DNA of 64,000 nt, from positions 54,159,880 to 54,223,879 of the forward strand of contig OZ007570.1 of assembly GCA_963931925.1 (NCBI GenBank). The letters are read 5' to 3'. Below, one piece after another: positions 1 through 12,117 of this stretch. Source of the DNA: Onchidella celtica. Lineage: Eukaryota; Mollusca; Gastropoda; Systellommatophora; Onchidiidae. Both the position numbers and the translations under genes were made by a program. The notes beneath the pieces were generated by a model. It was not told the origin of the DNA. It saw nothing but the letters and a program-made list of their open reading frames with translations, and did no database searches. Numbering within the stretch: position 1 is the first letter of the stretch; the number at the start of each line of letters is the position of its first letter.

Positions 1-9
1 GTAAGTATG

Positions 10-40
10 CTCCATCGTAGGTTGCCTCCAACCTACGAAA
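10..40. repeat. 9-bp perfect hairpin beside a G-run
   Basis: CGTAGGTTG and CAACCTACG are separated by four bases, followed by GAAAAGCGTGCGTGGGG and a 15-base G-run from about 65. Probably one end of a poly-G family element. Confidence 0.5.
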
Positions 41-354
41 AGCGTGCGTGGGGATTGAGGAGGGAGGGGGGGGGGGGGGCTTTCAATCATGTTTATAATA
101 AAAAGTCAGGTTCTGTTTACTTTTCTTCATCACATTAGGTTGATAAATTATATAAAACTAACATCTCTAGTGAAGCAGTCTAGAAGTAGAAGTCCATACA
201 AAATACAATTCAAGTTTTCTAATTTCAAGGCCTTATGGTCGACATTCGACATCTTAAAGGCCTGCGGTAGAACGTTCGAACAGGTGGAAGGGCGGGTGTT
301 TGTGTGCGTGTGTGTGAGAGAAGGGTTGGGGGGGGGGGATTGAGGCCAGTGATG

Positions 355-440
355 CAAAGCGTAAGATTTGTGTGTGTGTGTGTGGGTGGGGGGGTGTAAA
401 GTTACCAAAATCGAACGTACGCCCTGTATGGATTGTCGCT
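355..440 (+). repeat. Poly-G-containing dispersed module (ACCAAAATCGA family)
   Basis: A G-run is followed by GTTACCAAAATCGAACGTAC and CCTGTATGGATTG. The same order (G-run, CAAAATCGAGCGT, TTTAT-GATGG, CCCTTTA) occurs at 41575-41680 and 14700-14815. Confidence 0.5.
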
Positions 441-483
441 GATAAAATTTGAAAATCCAAGCGTAACTACCGGTCTCAGACAG

Positions 484-726
484 TGGCGTGGACTGTCAGG
501 CCCCAGGGCAAGGCAAGCATTGCGCCTCTTGATTCGTGGACTGTTGTTAGCACTCTTTATGTCCTTCCACCAGTCCAGTACCAAACCCCCTTATCCCCCC
601 CCCCCCAGCACATGCGTTTATCTTAAGAAAATACCCCTGTAATTGAAGTAAAATACATTTAATGCCAATATACTCAAATTTATTTAAGATCGTCCCAGTG
701 ACCCCCCCCCCCTCCCTACGCCTCTG
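484..726. mobile_element. Possible hAT-like MITE fragment
   Basis: CAGTGGCGTGGACTGTCAGG at 484 and CCTACGCCTCTG near 715-726 resemble the CAGTGGCG-type termini of the other MITEs here. The interior holds two long C-runs. The right end is imperfect and no duplication is clear. Confidence 0.3.
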
Positions 727-958
727 ATCTCGAGATCAGTGTAATGTAAATCCTATCGTTCACAAAGAGAAACTCGCATGATGGGGGGATATGGGAATCG
801 ATCATGTTTAGGGAGAATACAATGTAATGATTATTCCTCCCTTTGACAGATCCATTGCCCTGGTCGCAGGATGAAATTATAAATCCTAAACGCTGATAAT
901 GGATTATACAACTGTGGGGTGGTGGGAGTGGGGGGCGTGGCTGGTTGGTGGGGGGGGG

Positions 959-1361
959 GGGGTAGAAAGAGAGAGAGAAACAGTCCGACAAACAGAGAGA
1001 AAGAGAGACCCATGGAGAGCGAGACAGGCAGAGAGACAAAGTGAGACCTGGAAACAAAGAGGGAGATAGAACAGTGAAAGAGAGTAAGTGAGAGAAAGAG
1101 AGAGATAAAGAAAGGAAGTGAGTGAATAAAAGAGAGAGAGGGAGAAAAGGAAACTGAGAGAAAGAGGGAGAGAGAGCGAGAGGGAGACAGAGAGAGAGAG
1201 ACAGACAGGGAAACAGAAAGACAGTTGGTGAATGATAAAGGGTGAGAGACAGAGAGGGAAAGGGAGAGAGTGAGAGAGAGACAAAGTGAAGATAGTGTGT
1301 GTGTGTGTGTGGGTGTGTGTGTATGTGTGTGACAGGCAGGCAGACAAACAGACATACCTGC

Positions 1362-1406
<45 letters not shown>
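959..1406. repeat. Purine-rich GA/GT simple-sequence region
   Basis: Degenerate GAGA with a GT tract (1293-1330) and a pure GA tract (1363-1400). It produces the spurious serine/leucine-rich frames on the - strand at 716-1576. Confidence 0.9.
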
Positions 1407-1944
1407 TGAGGAAAGGACAAAGAAAGGAGTGTATGATGGAAAAGATTTATGTAATCATTGGAATAAAGAGAGAAGAAATGCCATGAATACCTGCAGGGAC
1501 AGTTAAATAGAGAGAAAGGAGAATTGGTGGAAAATGAGATAAGCGATAAAAAGGCAAAGAAAGAACAAGAATTCATGTAAAAAAAAAAAAAAAAAGGATG
1601 AAAGCGACTTTATCATCAATCATAGCAAGAGAGGCGGACAAAGCGAAGATGGATAGACCTTTTTGAGGTCTGGCAAAGAAAAATCGGCCGCTGAACACTG
1701 AAAGAAAGTAATATTTATTGACAACTTAGAAGAGAGGAAAATATGGACGGTGTGTATTTGTATCGTAGCCGCAGAATTCATTTTGTACTAGAATTTATTG
1801 TTGTTTGGTATTTTATTATTTGTTGCTGACAGCAGGCTTTGAAAAATGTAAACTCCTGCCTCTCTCTCCGCGATTGGGGGGGGGGGGGGGAGGGCTGAGA
1901 CGTTCCACAGCAGAATGACAGAACGAGGCTATATGAAAGACAAG

Positions 1945-2115
1945 ACAAAGCTTGGGACCCCCATAAGGCCCTCCATGGATGAATGTCTTACAAACACGGT
2001 AAGCACCGCGAACGATTCACCAAGTCAAGACTCCGTCTGGTGCAAGATTCGAACGTGGCCATTGCCGCACCCAGGCCAAACGCACTACCCGATGAACTAC
2101 TGAGCCGATTCACTG
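1945..2115 (-). repeat. tRNA-derived SINE head (fragment)
   Basis: The - strand reads CTCAGTAGTTCATCGGGTAG, then GTGCGGCAATGGCCAC and GTTCGAATCTTGCACC. This is a plausible A-box/B-box arrangement without a foldable, complete tRNA. No 3' body of the other SINEs is seen. Confidence 0.4.
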
Positions 2116-2683
2116 CGCCTGTCAACTCTAAAGTACTTTTACTACAACGGCAGCTGGTGGTCAACATTTTTTTTTTTTTTTTTAAATCATTCACGATTCG
2201 AAAGATGCTATCATCATTCGTTCTATGTGAATCAAGTCTGAAGTGTTGGCATAATGACCAGCAACTTGGGGGGGGGGGGGGTCTCCCTTGTGTTATCGGG
2301 GCAGCAACGGAAAAGCTTACCAAGTGTACCACCTCCCAGCCCAAATTAGACTCCAACGTTTCCGTGTCGCCACTGTAATAGTCCAATCCCCGGCAAGGAT
2401 CGGCTGGATCAGCTATCTTCACACCCACACAACCAGACGCCGGGGATATTGAAGCCGTAGTCATCTTCACTTCCGAAAAATGAACATCACGTTGTTGTAC
2501 AAATTGATCTTCCCTCTTTTAGTTAGTTGAAATGTGGCAAGAAACTAACAGAAAAATAATAAGAAGAAAAAGCTGAGTTTTCCACAGGCCGATGCTAGCA
2601 TCAAATAACGACAATTCGGACTTCCTTTTCTCCTTCTTCTTCTTCTTCTTCTTCGTCTTCTGCGAGCTTCGTATCAGTCATCA

Positions 2684-2983
2684 CTAGATCAGAAAGCCAG
2701 TGGCCTGTACGAAAGATGCCGAAACTTCAAGTTCCCCTGCAGTTCCCATACAGCTTCCACTGCAGAGCCCTACCTGCCTCCAAGCCAGCAGTTTTCCCTT
2801 TCTAGCAATGTACATAGGGCAATGTTGATGGACCTGCTCTGCGTTTTTTTCTGGTGCCATTCTACATGGACATGTTTCTGTGTCTCCAACTTCGAACTTT
2901 GTATGCAAGTGTTGATGCAATCAGATGTGGCCAGTTCTCAGTCTGAAAATCACTGTCTGTTTCCTCATGTCCAGGGTGCGAAT
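2684..2983 (-). pseudogene. Decayed LINE reverse-transcriptase 3' end (I/jockey-like tail)
   Basis: The - strand frame reads DAIRTLDMRKQ, then TVIFRLRTGHI, an in-frame stop, and TKFEVGDTETCPCRMAP. It continues through a C/H-rich stretch to SFVQATGFLI and a terminal stop. The series 'IFRLRTGH ... CPC ... H..C ... FV.ATG' is a well-known ending of RNase H-bearing metazoan LINE ORF2 proteins, after the RNase H domain. The fragment has one in-frame TGA and no upstream RT, so it is a 5'-truncated dead copy. It is unrelated to the R2-like element. Confidence 0.7.
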
Positions 2984-3086
2984 GGCATCTTAGCAGCCAC
3001 AGCAAATACAATCAATCGTATAAGGAAAATAAATCCTAAGTAAAACTAAAACACTACGCAAGATTTCAGTCACTAAAGACCTACGA

Positions 3087-4186
3087 GCGTTAACAACCAG
3101 AATGTGTTAGGTAGAATTTTACCCATTGCTCTCGAATGTCTGTAGATATCCAGGACACATAATGTGTGACTTTATTTCGTAACCCATTAAAACTCTCCTT
3201 GTAAGCGTGTTGATATTATTGTAATTATTTGAATTTTCATTAACGTTACACATTTCAAACTCGTTTTTTCTCAGTTTGATGATTTTGGACACAAAACATT
3301 CCGTAGCAAACTCTCTCTCTCTTTCTCTCTCTATCTCCCTCTCTCTCTGTGTTTATCTATCTATCTATCTATCCATCCATCCATCCATCCAGCCATCCAT
3401 CCATCCATCCATCCATCCATCTATCTATCTATCATCTCTAGATCTATATAAAGAAATAATTTGGAAACTTGAATGCTGCATTGTCATACCCGTTTTTTCT
3501 TCCACACAGACTACAGTACCGGTACTAAATAAGACTACAACAACTGCCTTCTTCAAACTTTAACCTCCATCAGCACTCCTGGTACACCTTGAAACCATTT
3601 CTACTGTAAGGTCCAGCTTTATTGAAGTGGCGCCCGGTGAACGCCCAGGAAACAGGAAACATACCAACGGCGTTCTTTGTTGTAAATTGACACGGCCAGG
3701 GGAAAGGTAACTGAATAATACGGTTATTTCCCGGAAGAGCCATAGACAAATCGAATACCTGGGCATCCACAGAGATTCTCAAACTGCGCTTTCTATTGGT
3801 TTTCAACATGAAGAAGATTCGTAATGTCCAAACGCTTGTGAAGTTTCTTTTAATTTTTCATTATTGTCATTATATTATTGTTGTTATCCCTGTTATTATT
3901 ACTAGCTGAGGTTACCGGTGTTGCCTGTGACAAATTTGTTTCGAAATTTGGCAACCAGAATGTTTTATGACCAAAACAGACAAATTGAGAAAAACGAGCT
4001 TGAAATTTGTAATTTTAATGAAAATTCAAATAATTCATTAATTGCAACGACTTCAATTCTGTCACATTAATAGTTTTATTGAGTTATGACATAAAGGCAC
4101 ACATTTTGTGTCTTGGATATCTACAGGCATTTAAAAGCAAAGAATAAAATTCGACATAACACATTCTGTTTGATAACCCTCGATTT
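3087..4186. repeat. Large imperfect foldback element (~230-bp arms)
   Basis: The left arm (about 3087-3309) is the imperfect reverse complement of the right arm (about 3944-4186). Matching blocks include CAGAATGTGTTA, CTGTAGATATCCA(G/A)GACACA, TATTTGAATTTTCATTAA and ATTCTGGTTG-type inner ends. I judge identity at roughly 70-80%. The 630-bp spacer contains CT, TCTA and TCCA microsatellites and a non-repetitive part (3550-3830), with no transposase. Confidence 0.65.
3309..3434. repeat. CT, TCTA and TCCA microsatellites
   Basis: CT-rich sequence followed by TCTA units, TCCA units and TCTA units, inside the spacer of the foldback element. Confidence 0.9.
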
Positions 4187-4189
4187 GTT

Positions 4190-4941
4190 AGTTTCAGCTC
4201 TGGGTAATTCTAATGAATCTGTTTCACCTTGCCGGTTCCTTTAGGTTTATTAGCCTGTTGTTGTTTGTTGGATGGTTGCTTGTTTTTAGAATCGTTTTAC
4301 TGCACTCTCCTTGCGAGTTGATGCCCTACACACCCTGTCAGCATGTCATGACATAACAACAATCTGCGCACTAGGCAATTTGTTTTAAACAAGTGAACAC
4401 ATCAGCGGGGAGATATGACGTTATCGGCCACGTAATCGTGGAAAAAAAAGGATTGCAGGCAAAATTGGCGACATAAAGCAAACTAAAAGAAATACTTCCC
4501 CATTAGTTCAAGTCTCCAAATCTAATCAAAAAAAATAAAAAAATCAGTCTTGTGCAGGTCAAAGGGAAAATACCTTCAAATGTTCAGGCCAATCCGATCT
4601 GTATGAGCGCTTGAAGGTTTTGTTAAATATCGGGCGAGTTGTTTAAAATACAGATGTTTATCAGATTGACATTTATTGTATAGTTTCCTATCTTTGCTTC
4701 TATCGCCGGCATTTTGGGAATTTTATTTTGTTTTACAGTTACACCCTGTTTTATCTTTCTTATACTGGCCTGTTTAGTCACCGAACCAATATGTTCTTCA
4801 AAGAAAATATGCGGAGAACTTAGCTAAGATAGGTGCGTGATACTGTCTTGATCACTGAAAGCTTAACTGTTAGTCCGAGAATTTTCTGGAATATGTACGC
4901 TTGTCTAGGATGTGACTATAATTATGTTAATGTGTGCGTAA

Positions 4942-5010
<69 letters not shown>

Positions 5011-6640
5011 AACTTTTTCCCTGTAGTGCTACACCCATCACATAGTCAGTAAGATTCCCAAAATCTCCAAATGATGATAACCTCTCCCTCCCCCCCCCCC
5101 CCCAAGGAAGGCTGGTGTGGTTTGGACAGCTTGTCCGCCCGTTCATGTCAAGACAACCTCTACATTGGATGACATCACAAGATTCCCAGGTAAATATTGG
5201 CGAGTATTATGGAGCGGGGGGAAAGAGAATCCCCAGTGCTGGATAAATGGTTAAGCCACTGTCCTATAATCCTTCACGCTAACTCTCTGCGTGAGCCACT
5301 GACTCCTAACCTTCCGCTGATGCAAAAACTATACCATCTGGACAGCTTGAAAATAACCTTTTGCCCGGGGAACATTAGTGTATTGTCCTGCAACGCCCGG
5401 CCCCAACAAACAGCAAAAATGACACAACAGTGACTTGTCTCCTCAGCAATGACTGGTATCATCATCATACTTGCTCGTTCCAATAATCGAAAGTCATCAA
5501 GTTTCAAGTTTTATTGTAGATCTAGGCCTGTTGGGCAATTCAAAATATGCACAAGAATCATGCAAACAAGGTGTGAAAAGGCCGACAAAACAAAAACAAA
5601 GAACAAAAAAAAAAACGCCAATTCATTCTGCGCCCGCCTTCAAAGAGAATCATTTCACACAGTTAAATTGATTGCTGAATTTCACTGGAGAGTTCTAGAA
5701 TTGTACGAAACGAAGTATATTATTCAGATCTGGATAACTGGAAAATTCAATGAAATACATTCTGTCATTTAAATGAAAAAAAAAAAGAAAGAAAGAAAAG
5801 AACAAAACATTTAGCAGAGTTTCCACTTTCATCTTCACTATCAATGCAGAAAGTCCAATGTGACCTGTTCCAACACATCAGTGAAGACAGGAATAATGTT
5901 CAGTTCAGGGGTAATTATAATATTTTATGTGACAGTAAACAGCAATCCAGGAATGCGTTATCAATAACTGTTATCGCTTTCAAGTGATGATAACAAGCGC
6001 TAAACAGTGCAATTGTGCGCAAGCGCGGTACTTTCACATTCTTTCTCATGCGGACCTTTATCACACACAAACATACGTGCAGGCGTTTACATTCACGCCC
6101 ACGCACCCATACACGCACACACCTTTGATATTTTCGCTGCCATTTGAATTTTTAAAAAACAGCTAGAAAAGACATTGGAAAAACAAGGCAAATTTTTTTT
6201 TAATGTATACTAAAAAATGGCATAATCAATTACATACGATACTCTTGTAAGGGAGGACCACCTCTTCAAGTTTTTATCAGGCAGACAGACCTTGGAGAAC
6301 AATGTCGTAACTTCAGCTTTTTGAAAATTAGACTTTTTTTAGCATTTGACCATGACCACCTCGCATTTTTGTTGTCGTTGTTGTTTTGTTTTAATTTTGT
6401 AAACATCCTGCTAAGGACAGTTTTTGTGCTGCTCTATTCTCAAAATTAATTTTCTGGGATCATTTTTGTGCAAGGAGCTAGAATAAAAATAATACCCTTT
6501 TGTGCTTCCTGAGTCGTTTTGGAAAATAAAGTACTGTTTTCCACCACCGTCGCATAGCGGAGCCCACCATCATATCAGGTGTTATATCATCCTGCGTTAA
6601 TGTAACGGAATAGATAGCTACAGCCGACATTCGTGCATCA
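4190..6640. other. No gene recognised
   Basis: AT-rich sequence with one long CT microsatellite (4944-5006), a C15-class run (5089-5103) and scattered A-runs. Short frames lack motifs and codon bias. Nothing else supported. Confidence 0.6.
4944..5006. repeat. (CT)31 microsatellite
   Basis: An uninterrupted CT dinucleotide run. Confidence 0.95.
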
Positions 6641-6649
6641 CAAATCGCC

Positions 6650-7190
6650 TTCTCTGCTAAGGTGGAACAAACTTGCTTTTCGCAGAGATCTTGCACTTGC
6701 ATAAAACATTCTACCCATTACCAACCCATCCGACAGACAATATTTGCTTTTCACAGAGATTTTGCCCTAAATAGCCTACACATTACCATCCGATGCTGGA
6801 AAATATTTTCTTTTCAATGGGATCTTGCCTTAAATCTTGCATCAGACCGAGGACCCGCGCTGCTCTGCGGCGACGACGTGTCTGCTCCGTGTGTAACTGG
6901 GCTGCAATGGCACTAAGGCAAATTTCTCAAATGGGATTAAAGAAGTTTACAAAAATACAAAAAATGAAAAAAAAAAAAAAGTCTACCCTTTACCAGCCAA
7001 TGACGGAAAATGCTTGCTTTTCACAGATATTTTGCGTTAAAAAGCCTACCCATTACAAATTGGTGATAGAAAATACTCGCTTTTCATCGAGATCCGTTAA
7101 AGAGTCTACTCATTACCAACCGACCCAAACTGAAAATACTTGCTTTTCACATAGATCTTGTCCTAAACTGCCTACGCAATCTTCACTGGC
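6650..7190. repeat. Minisatellite, 61-71 bp units, interrupted by a family A insertion
   Basis: The unit GAAAATACTTGCTTTTCACA, GATCTTGCCCTAAA and GCCTACCCATTACCAACC recurs with landmarks near 6673, 6744, 6806, 7014, 7079 and 7140. Between the third and fourth the spacing jumps to ~208 bp because of the 146-bp insertion at 6835-6980. Confidence 0.75.
6835..6980 (+). repeat. Family A copy with A-rich tail, inserted into a minisatellite
   Basis: About 146 bp interrupt the regular 62-71 bp units of the surrounding array. The segment contains the family A core (GACGTGTCTGCTCC through AAAGAAGTTTAC) and finishes in an A-rich tail with a 14-A run. The interruption of an otherwise regular array gives unusually clear boundaries for this family. 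Confidence 0.6.
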
Positions 7191-7936
7191 AACTAAATAG
7201 GCCTACTGTCTTTCTTAAAGCCATTAATTGTGTAACCGGTCATTTTGGCCTTTCACATTAGTTCCTCGTCTATTATGATTGATTCCTTAGCTATATAATT
7301 AGTTTCTTGTTTGTATAATTTGTCCTTTCATGGCAGAAAAGAGGTAAGAGATGATGGAGCCCTCAGCCAAGCATGAGGACTTTGGGTTCACCCAGTCCAG
7401 TGAAATCTGTAGAATAGACGAACTTCAAATCAGACGGAACTGAAAAGAGTAGGGAAGATGGGGGAGAAGGCGGAGACAGAATTCGTGAAAAGAGACCTTG
7501 TATATTTTATTTTATTTTCATCTTCTTCTTCTCAGTTGTTGTTTTTTAATGTCTTGTTTGTCTTTGCAAAGTACCACTTCTCTTTTCTTGTTCATTTTCT
7601 GCAACATTTCAATTTTCAATTGTAATAAACCTCATGCAACCCTATAGCTTTTCTGTATACATACATGTATATACTTTTGTTATACATGTATATACATATT
7701 TTGTTCAGTGGAACAAAATGTTTGCCTTTCATACCCAACACATTTCAATCCACTTGGCCCTACACGGAAGGGACATTATCTGTCTGCTACACCGGATTTC
7801 CTGACAGGCTCAAGCTAAAGGATATTTTGAATGACACAGTTTGAGTTGTAGTGGATGTGATTAACCAATCACATTAGTACAGGGAAATGATTCATCGATT
7901 GATGGGTCGCCCGTTCCTTTATATATTTCTCACAGA

Positions 7937-8414
<478 letters not shown>

Positions 8415-8937
8415 CGAACAGACAGCTTACCAGTGAGCACTGTTAAAGATTTGTACGGAGGAATAACGAAAGATAGAAAGAAAGAAAGAAAGGGCGAGAT
8501 GCAAGGGAAAAGGGAGAGAGAGAAAGAAAAACGAGACGCAGAGAGAACTCTAGCTCAGTTCTTGCTCAACAAGCGTTTTGCCATGGCCCACCCACCGTTA
8601 AGCCAGGCATCACTGGTCTCTGCAGTGTCTTATCTCCACCCTCAATAACGTGCCATTACCTCCTCCTCCTCGCCAAATCCGAGGTCTACACAGCGGCGTA
8701 GCCAGGACTCACATGGCCGGAGGGCAATGTATATTTTGGGTACCCCGCCCAAATAATAACAGTATTCCACCCACGCTTCCACTGCACGAGATAAAAACGA
8801 GGGAATTTTTGCGTTCCTTTTCCCCCTCGCGCACTAGTGGACGTTGATCTGCCGACTGCGTCAGGACACTGAGTTCCAAAGAGACCAGCCAATCAGTTGG
8901 CTGTCTAGCTATCTCTGTTTATCTGTGAGAGTTATCT

Positions 8938-9280
8938 TTTATCTCGTTTAGGTCTTTATTTTAGGAGGTTCGCTGCCCTCTGCATTTACACCTCACTTTT
9001 CTGGTTTTTAGTTTCTTCTTGTGGTAGGGATTCGTTATTCGTTGTTTTTTTATAATTTTGAACGGGCAGCGGCCTGTTCGGCGTGCTCTTGACGATTTCC
9101 AACTGCCAAGGTATCTTTAACGTGCGCAACGTGCACACGGGCCCTCCGAATTTTTCGTCCTTATCCGAGAAGACTAGGTGCTTGATCCTACCTACCATAG
9201 GATCCGGGACAGGAAAATAGGAGAAAAATCCCAAAATTCCAACACGCCTGCACCGACCGGGATCCGAACCCGGTCAGAGC
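8938..9280 (-). mobile_element. SINE copy (same family), reverse orientation, head altered
   Basis: The reverse complement matches 20795-21125: GGTTCGGATCC B-box, CCTATGGTAGGTAGGATCAA, the TTCTCGGATAAGGAC block, GGGCCCGTGTGCACGTTG and GAACCTCCTAAAATAAAGAC. The region upstream of the B-box does not match the other copy's A-box head. Instead it runs straight into half of a foldback MITE (9281-9347). Confidence 0.75.
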
Positions 9281-9347
9281 CTATTGTATTAGTGGGAAGC
9301 AAAATTTATGGGCGGCGAATCACCAGTCTGGCGCCTGCACCAGCCTT
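9281..9347. mobile_element. Half of a GGCTGGTG-family foldback MITE, joined to a SINE
   Basis: It contains AAGCAAAATTTATGGGCGGC, CACCAGTCTGGCGCC and TGCACCAGCCTT, corresponding to the right half of the 48481 element. The left half is missing and replaced by the reverse SINE that ends around 9280. This is a nested insertion or a recombinant junction. Confidence 0.6.
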
Positions 9348-9540
9348 GGTGTGTGTCACCCCTTAGTCTGTCCCAGCGACATCCACCCAGACTTCGACGC
9401 CGCTGCGTCTTCTTCTAGATGATTGCTACCAGTAACTAACGGTGACGAGGTTTGCGAGGGCGTTCATCTGAGACACAAAAGTGATCCAGTTCGAAAAAAA
9501 AACAAAAGGCTTGTGGAGGCGGAGAGTTTCTTGTTGCATG

Positions 9541-9587
9541 TATGTGTGTGTGTGTGTGTGTGCGCGCGCGCGCGCGCGCCCGCGCGA
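9541..9587. repeat. (TG)n(CG)n alternating purine-pyrimidine tract
   Basis: About ten TG units pass directly into about nine CG units with one interruption. Such tracts are prone to left-handed (Z) DNA. Confidence 0.9.
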
Positions 9588-10019
9588 GTGTTTGTGTGTG
9601 CGTGGTAGACGGAAAGATCGAAGATTAATCATTGTAATGAATGGATTTCCTTCCCCAACGATGAAATATCTGCCAGCCAAGCAACATGCGCTAATTGCCC
9701 TTATTAATGTTCTTCTGGTGCGCCCCCATGTATCTGTCTGTCTGTCTCTCTTACTTTAGAAGCTGTAGGTCTATTGTGATTTTCATATGAGCAGTGGGGT
9801 CAAAAAGTATAAAACACAAACTACCAAAGACAGTACTAGACAGACAGGGACATGTTAAAATGTGGCAATCGAATATGTATTTGTTCATGCACTCCTTTCG
9901 GATTGCAGAACCTAGTTTTATAACGAAAAATTCAGAAATCAAGATACCTGAGAGAGAGAGAGAGACAGAGAGAGGGGGGGGGGGTGGGGGGGGGGGGAGA
10001 TGTTTTACGAACTAAAGTG

Positions 10020-11390
10020 CTTACGTAGGGCTCAGGCAGTTGTGTGAAGTAGCACTATAGTCTATACCTATGCAATAATAATTATATCTGAGGAATGTCA
10101 CTATTGTATAAGTGGCAAAGATGGAATAGATAGAAGAAATAGGGGACGGGAATAAGGGTAGTATTAGGGAACCAGTTGGGGTAGCCACAGTGACACTATC
10201 AAAGCCGTGTAAGAGATTGCTTTACTTCAGCAATCAGTCTTTACTTCAAGCTAGATGATTACTTTTATCACCTCGGCGGATTAGAACCGAGCTGGCATTC
10301 ACGCTCCTATTGCCATTTTGACCCTGAGCTGGGACCAAATTCACATAAGTAAACTTGACAAAAATTTAAAGATAAAAGGAAAAGGGGCTAATTCTAAAAC
10401 CGTTTGCTCTATCTAATGTTTTGTTTTCATAGTTATCCGTCAATCTCGTATGTCACGAAGATAAATTTCAAAATTTTCATTTCTGAAATAAGTTTGCCGA
10501 TGATGGCAATGTAAATAAACTGACGAAATATTATGAAAACTACAGAAAAACTGTGGGGTCGCAGCAAGGCTACATGCAAAGACAAAATTTGGCAAAAAGA
10601 AAAAGTTGTATGTAGCAAAGCCTCGCGTAAGAAATAATACCCAAACGGTACTATGAAACGTAAAAAAAGGAAATACGACCAAGAAATCTAACAACGCTTT
10701 CGTAATAAATATGATTATGTCAGCGAGTAAAATAGGAAAATTCACTGATGTGGGGTTGGAATCGGAAATATCATAACCTGCTCGGAATAATGCGCAATTT
10801 CTTCGTCCGGGGGGGGGGGGGGGGGTTAAAAAAAATCACGGGTCATACACAAAAAGCATTGCAAAGTTAGTCGGCTGCTAACTCTTGTACCTTATTAACA
10901 GGGTTAGCTCTCCGCCTTGCCTAGCAATGCTTTTTTTTTTTTCATTATGGTCCAAAAACTTCACATCCAAAGGCATACCCAAAATAACTGGATTCTGAGT
11001 TGCTCGGCTTTTTCCACTTATCAGCTGTTACAGGAGCCACTTCTGGTAGTAGCCCGTGGGTGAGGCATGCCCGCGCTCGCTCTTACGTTACATGTAACTC
11101 TCGAGATGAGCAGTCAGGAAATGCATGCTCACGTTCACCCCTGAGGTATTTCTAAAAATTGAGTTACACGTTTCTCTGCCATCCCCCGTCCCTTCCTCCC
11201 CACCCTCTTCACTCTTCTTTATCTCCTAAGGATGGAGAAATAAATAACTCGCTTGACCTTTTTTTACATGTTCGTGAATAAGGCTTCTGTATGTGATGCC
11301 TAACGAAAGCATTTCTTCTGCATTAATGAGCTTTCCAACAATTGGCAACAAATGTTAGGGTAAGCCTTTTCTCCACACTGTATAAACTGT
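10020..11390. other. No gene recognised
   Basis: AT-rich single-copy-looking sequence with a G17-class run near 10810 and a T-run near 10932. A weak B-box-like word (CGGTTCTAATCCG on the - strand, near 10280) is too little to call a SINE. Confidence 0.55.
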
Positions 11391-11394
11391 TGTG

Positions 11395-11870
11395 TTTATT
11401 CATCTACCCGTCTATTCATTTGCCCTTCCAGTCCGCCCTCTGCCCGTCTGTTAAAGTATTCATTCATCCATCCACCTATCAATTCATCTACTCATACAAC
11501 TAGCCTTCCACTCATCCACCCATCCATTCATCCATCCATCCATTCATTCACCCTTCTATCCATCCATCCATCCATCCATCCACCCATTCACCTTTCTGCC
11601 CATCCGGCCATCCATCCTTGTGTCCATCCATCCATCCACCCACCCATCCTTCCGTCCATCCATCAAATCATCCACCAATCCATCCATCTATCTCTGTATT
11701 CCCTCCAAGAGACATTCCTCCACCCTTCCATCCATCCATCCATCCATCAAATCATCCACCAATCCATCCATCCATCTCTGTATTTCCTCCGGGAGACATC
11801 CATCCACCCTTCCATCCATCCATCCATCAAATCATCCACCGATCCACCCATCTCTGTATTCCCTCCCGGA
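11395..11870. repeat. CATC/CATT-rich simple sequence with three longer near-repeats
   Basis: Degenerate CATC units. Within it, TCAAATCATCCACCAATCCA and CATCTCTGTATTYCCTCC recur three times (about 11660, 11747 and 11827; ~83-bp period), so higher-order duplication is present. Frames here are low complexity. Confidence 0.85.
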
Positions 11871-12117
11871 CGCGTGTTTGCCGATTGCAGTGCAGACCAG
11901 CAAATTCAGGAGCGGGGCAGCAAGACACCCACATCCCAGGGATTGTCGGTGACATTCAGAGTCATTGTAGGGTTAGGGTTAGGGTGCACAGTCCAGAGGT
12001 TGCATAGCAGTGTTCGATAGGACGAGAATTCCCTTTACCGATGACCTGTGTTTGGGGATCTGTTGTTGCCCCGCTCCTGAATTTGCTGGTCTGCACGGCA
12101 ATCGGCAAACACGCCTC
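11870..12117. mobile_element. Long-armed MITE carrying telomere-type repeats, copy 1
   Basis: Inverted arms of about 52 bp pair 11872-11923 with 12064-12115; both contain CAAATTCAGGAGCGGGGCA or its complement and differ at only about three positions. Between them lies a core shared with the copy at 63342. It includes CGGTGACATTCAGAGTCAT, three TTAGGG-type units (11968-11985), GTGCACAGTCCAGAG and GACCTGTGTTTGGGG. It carries no coding capacity. The outer parts of the arms (GCGTGTTTGCCGATTGC) are not shared with copy 2. Confidence 0.75.

Noticed and set aside
716..1576. Long - strand open frames rich in Ser/Leu/His
   Set aside because: They are translations of GA/GT simple repeats; all three frames are open because the repeat has no stops.
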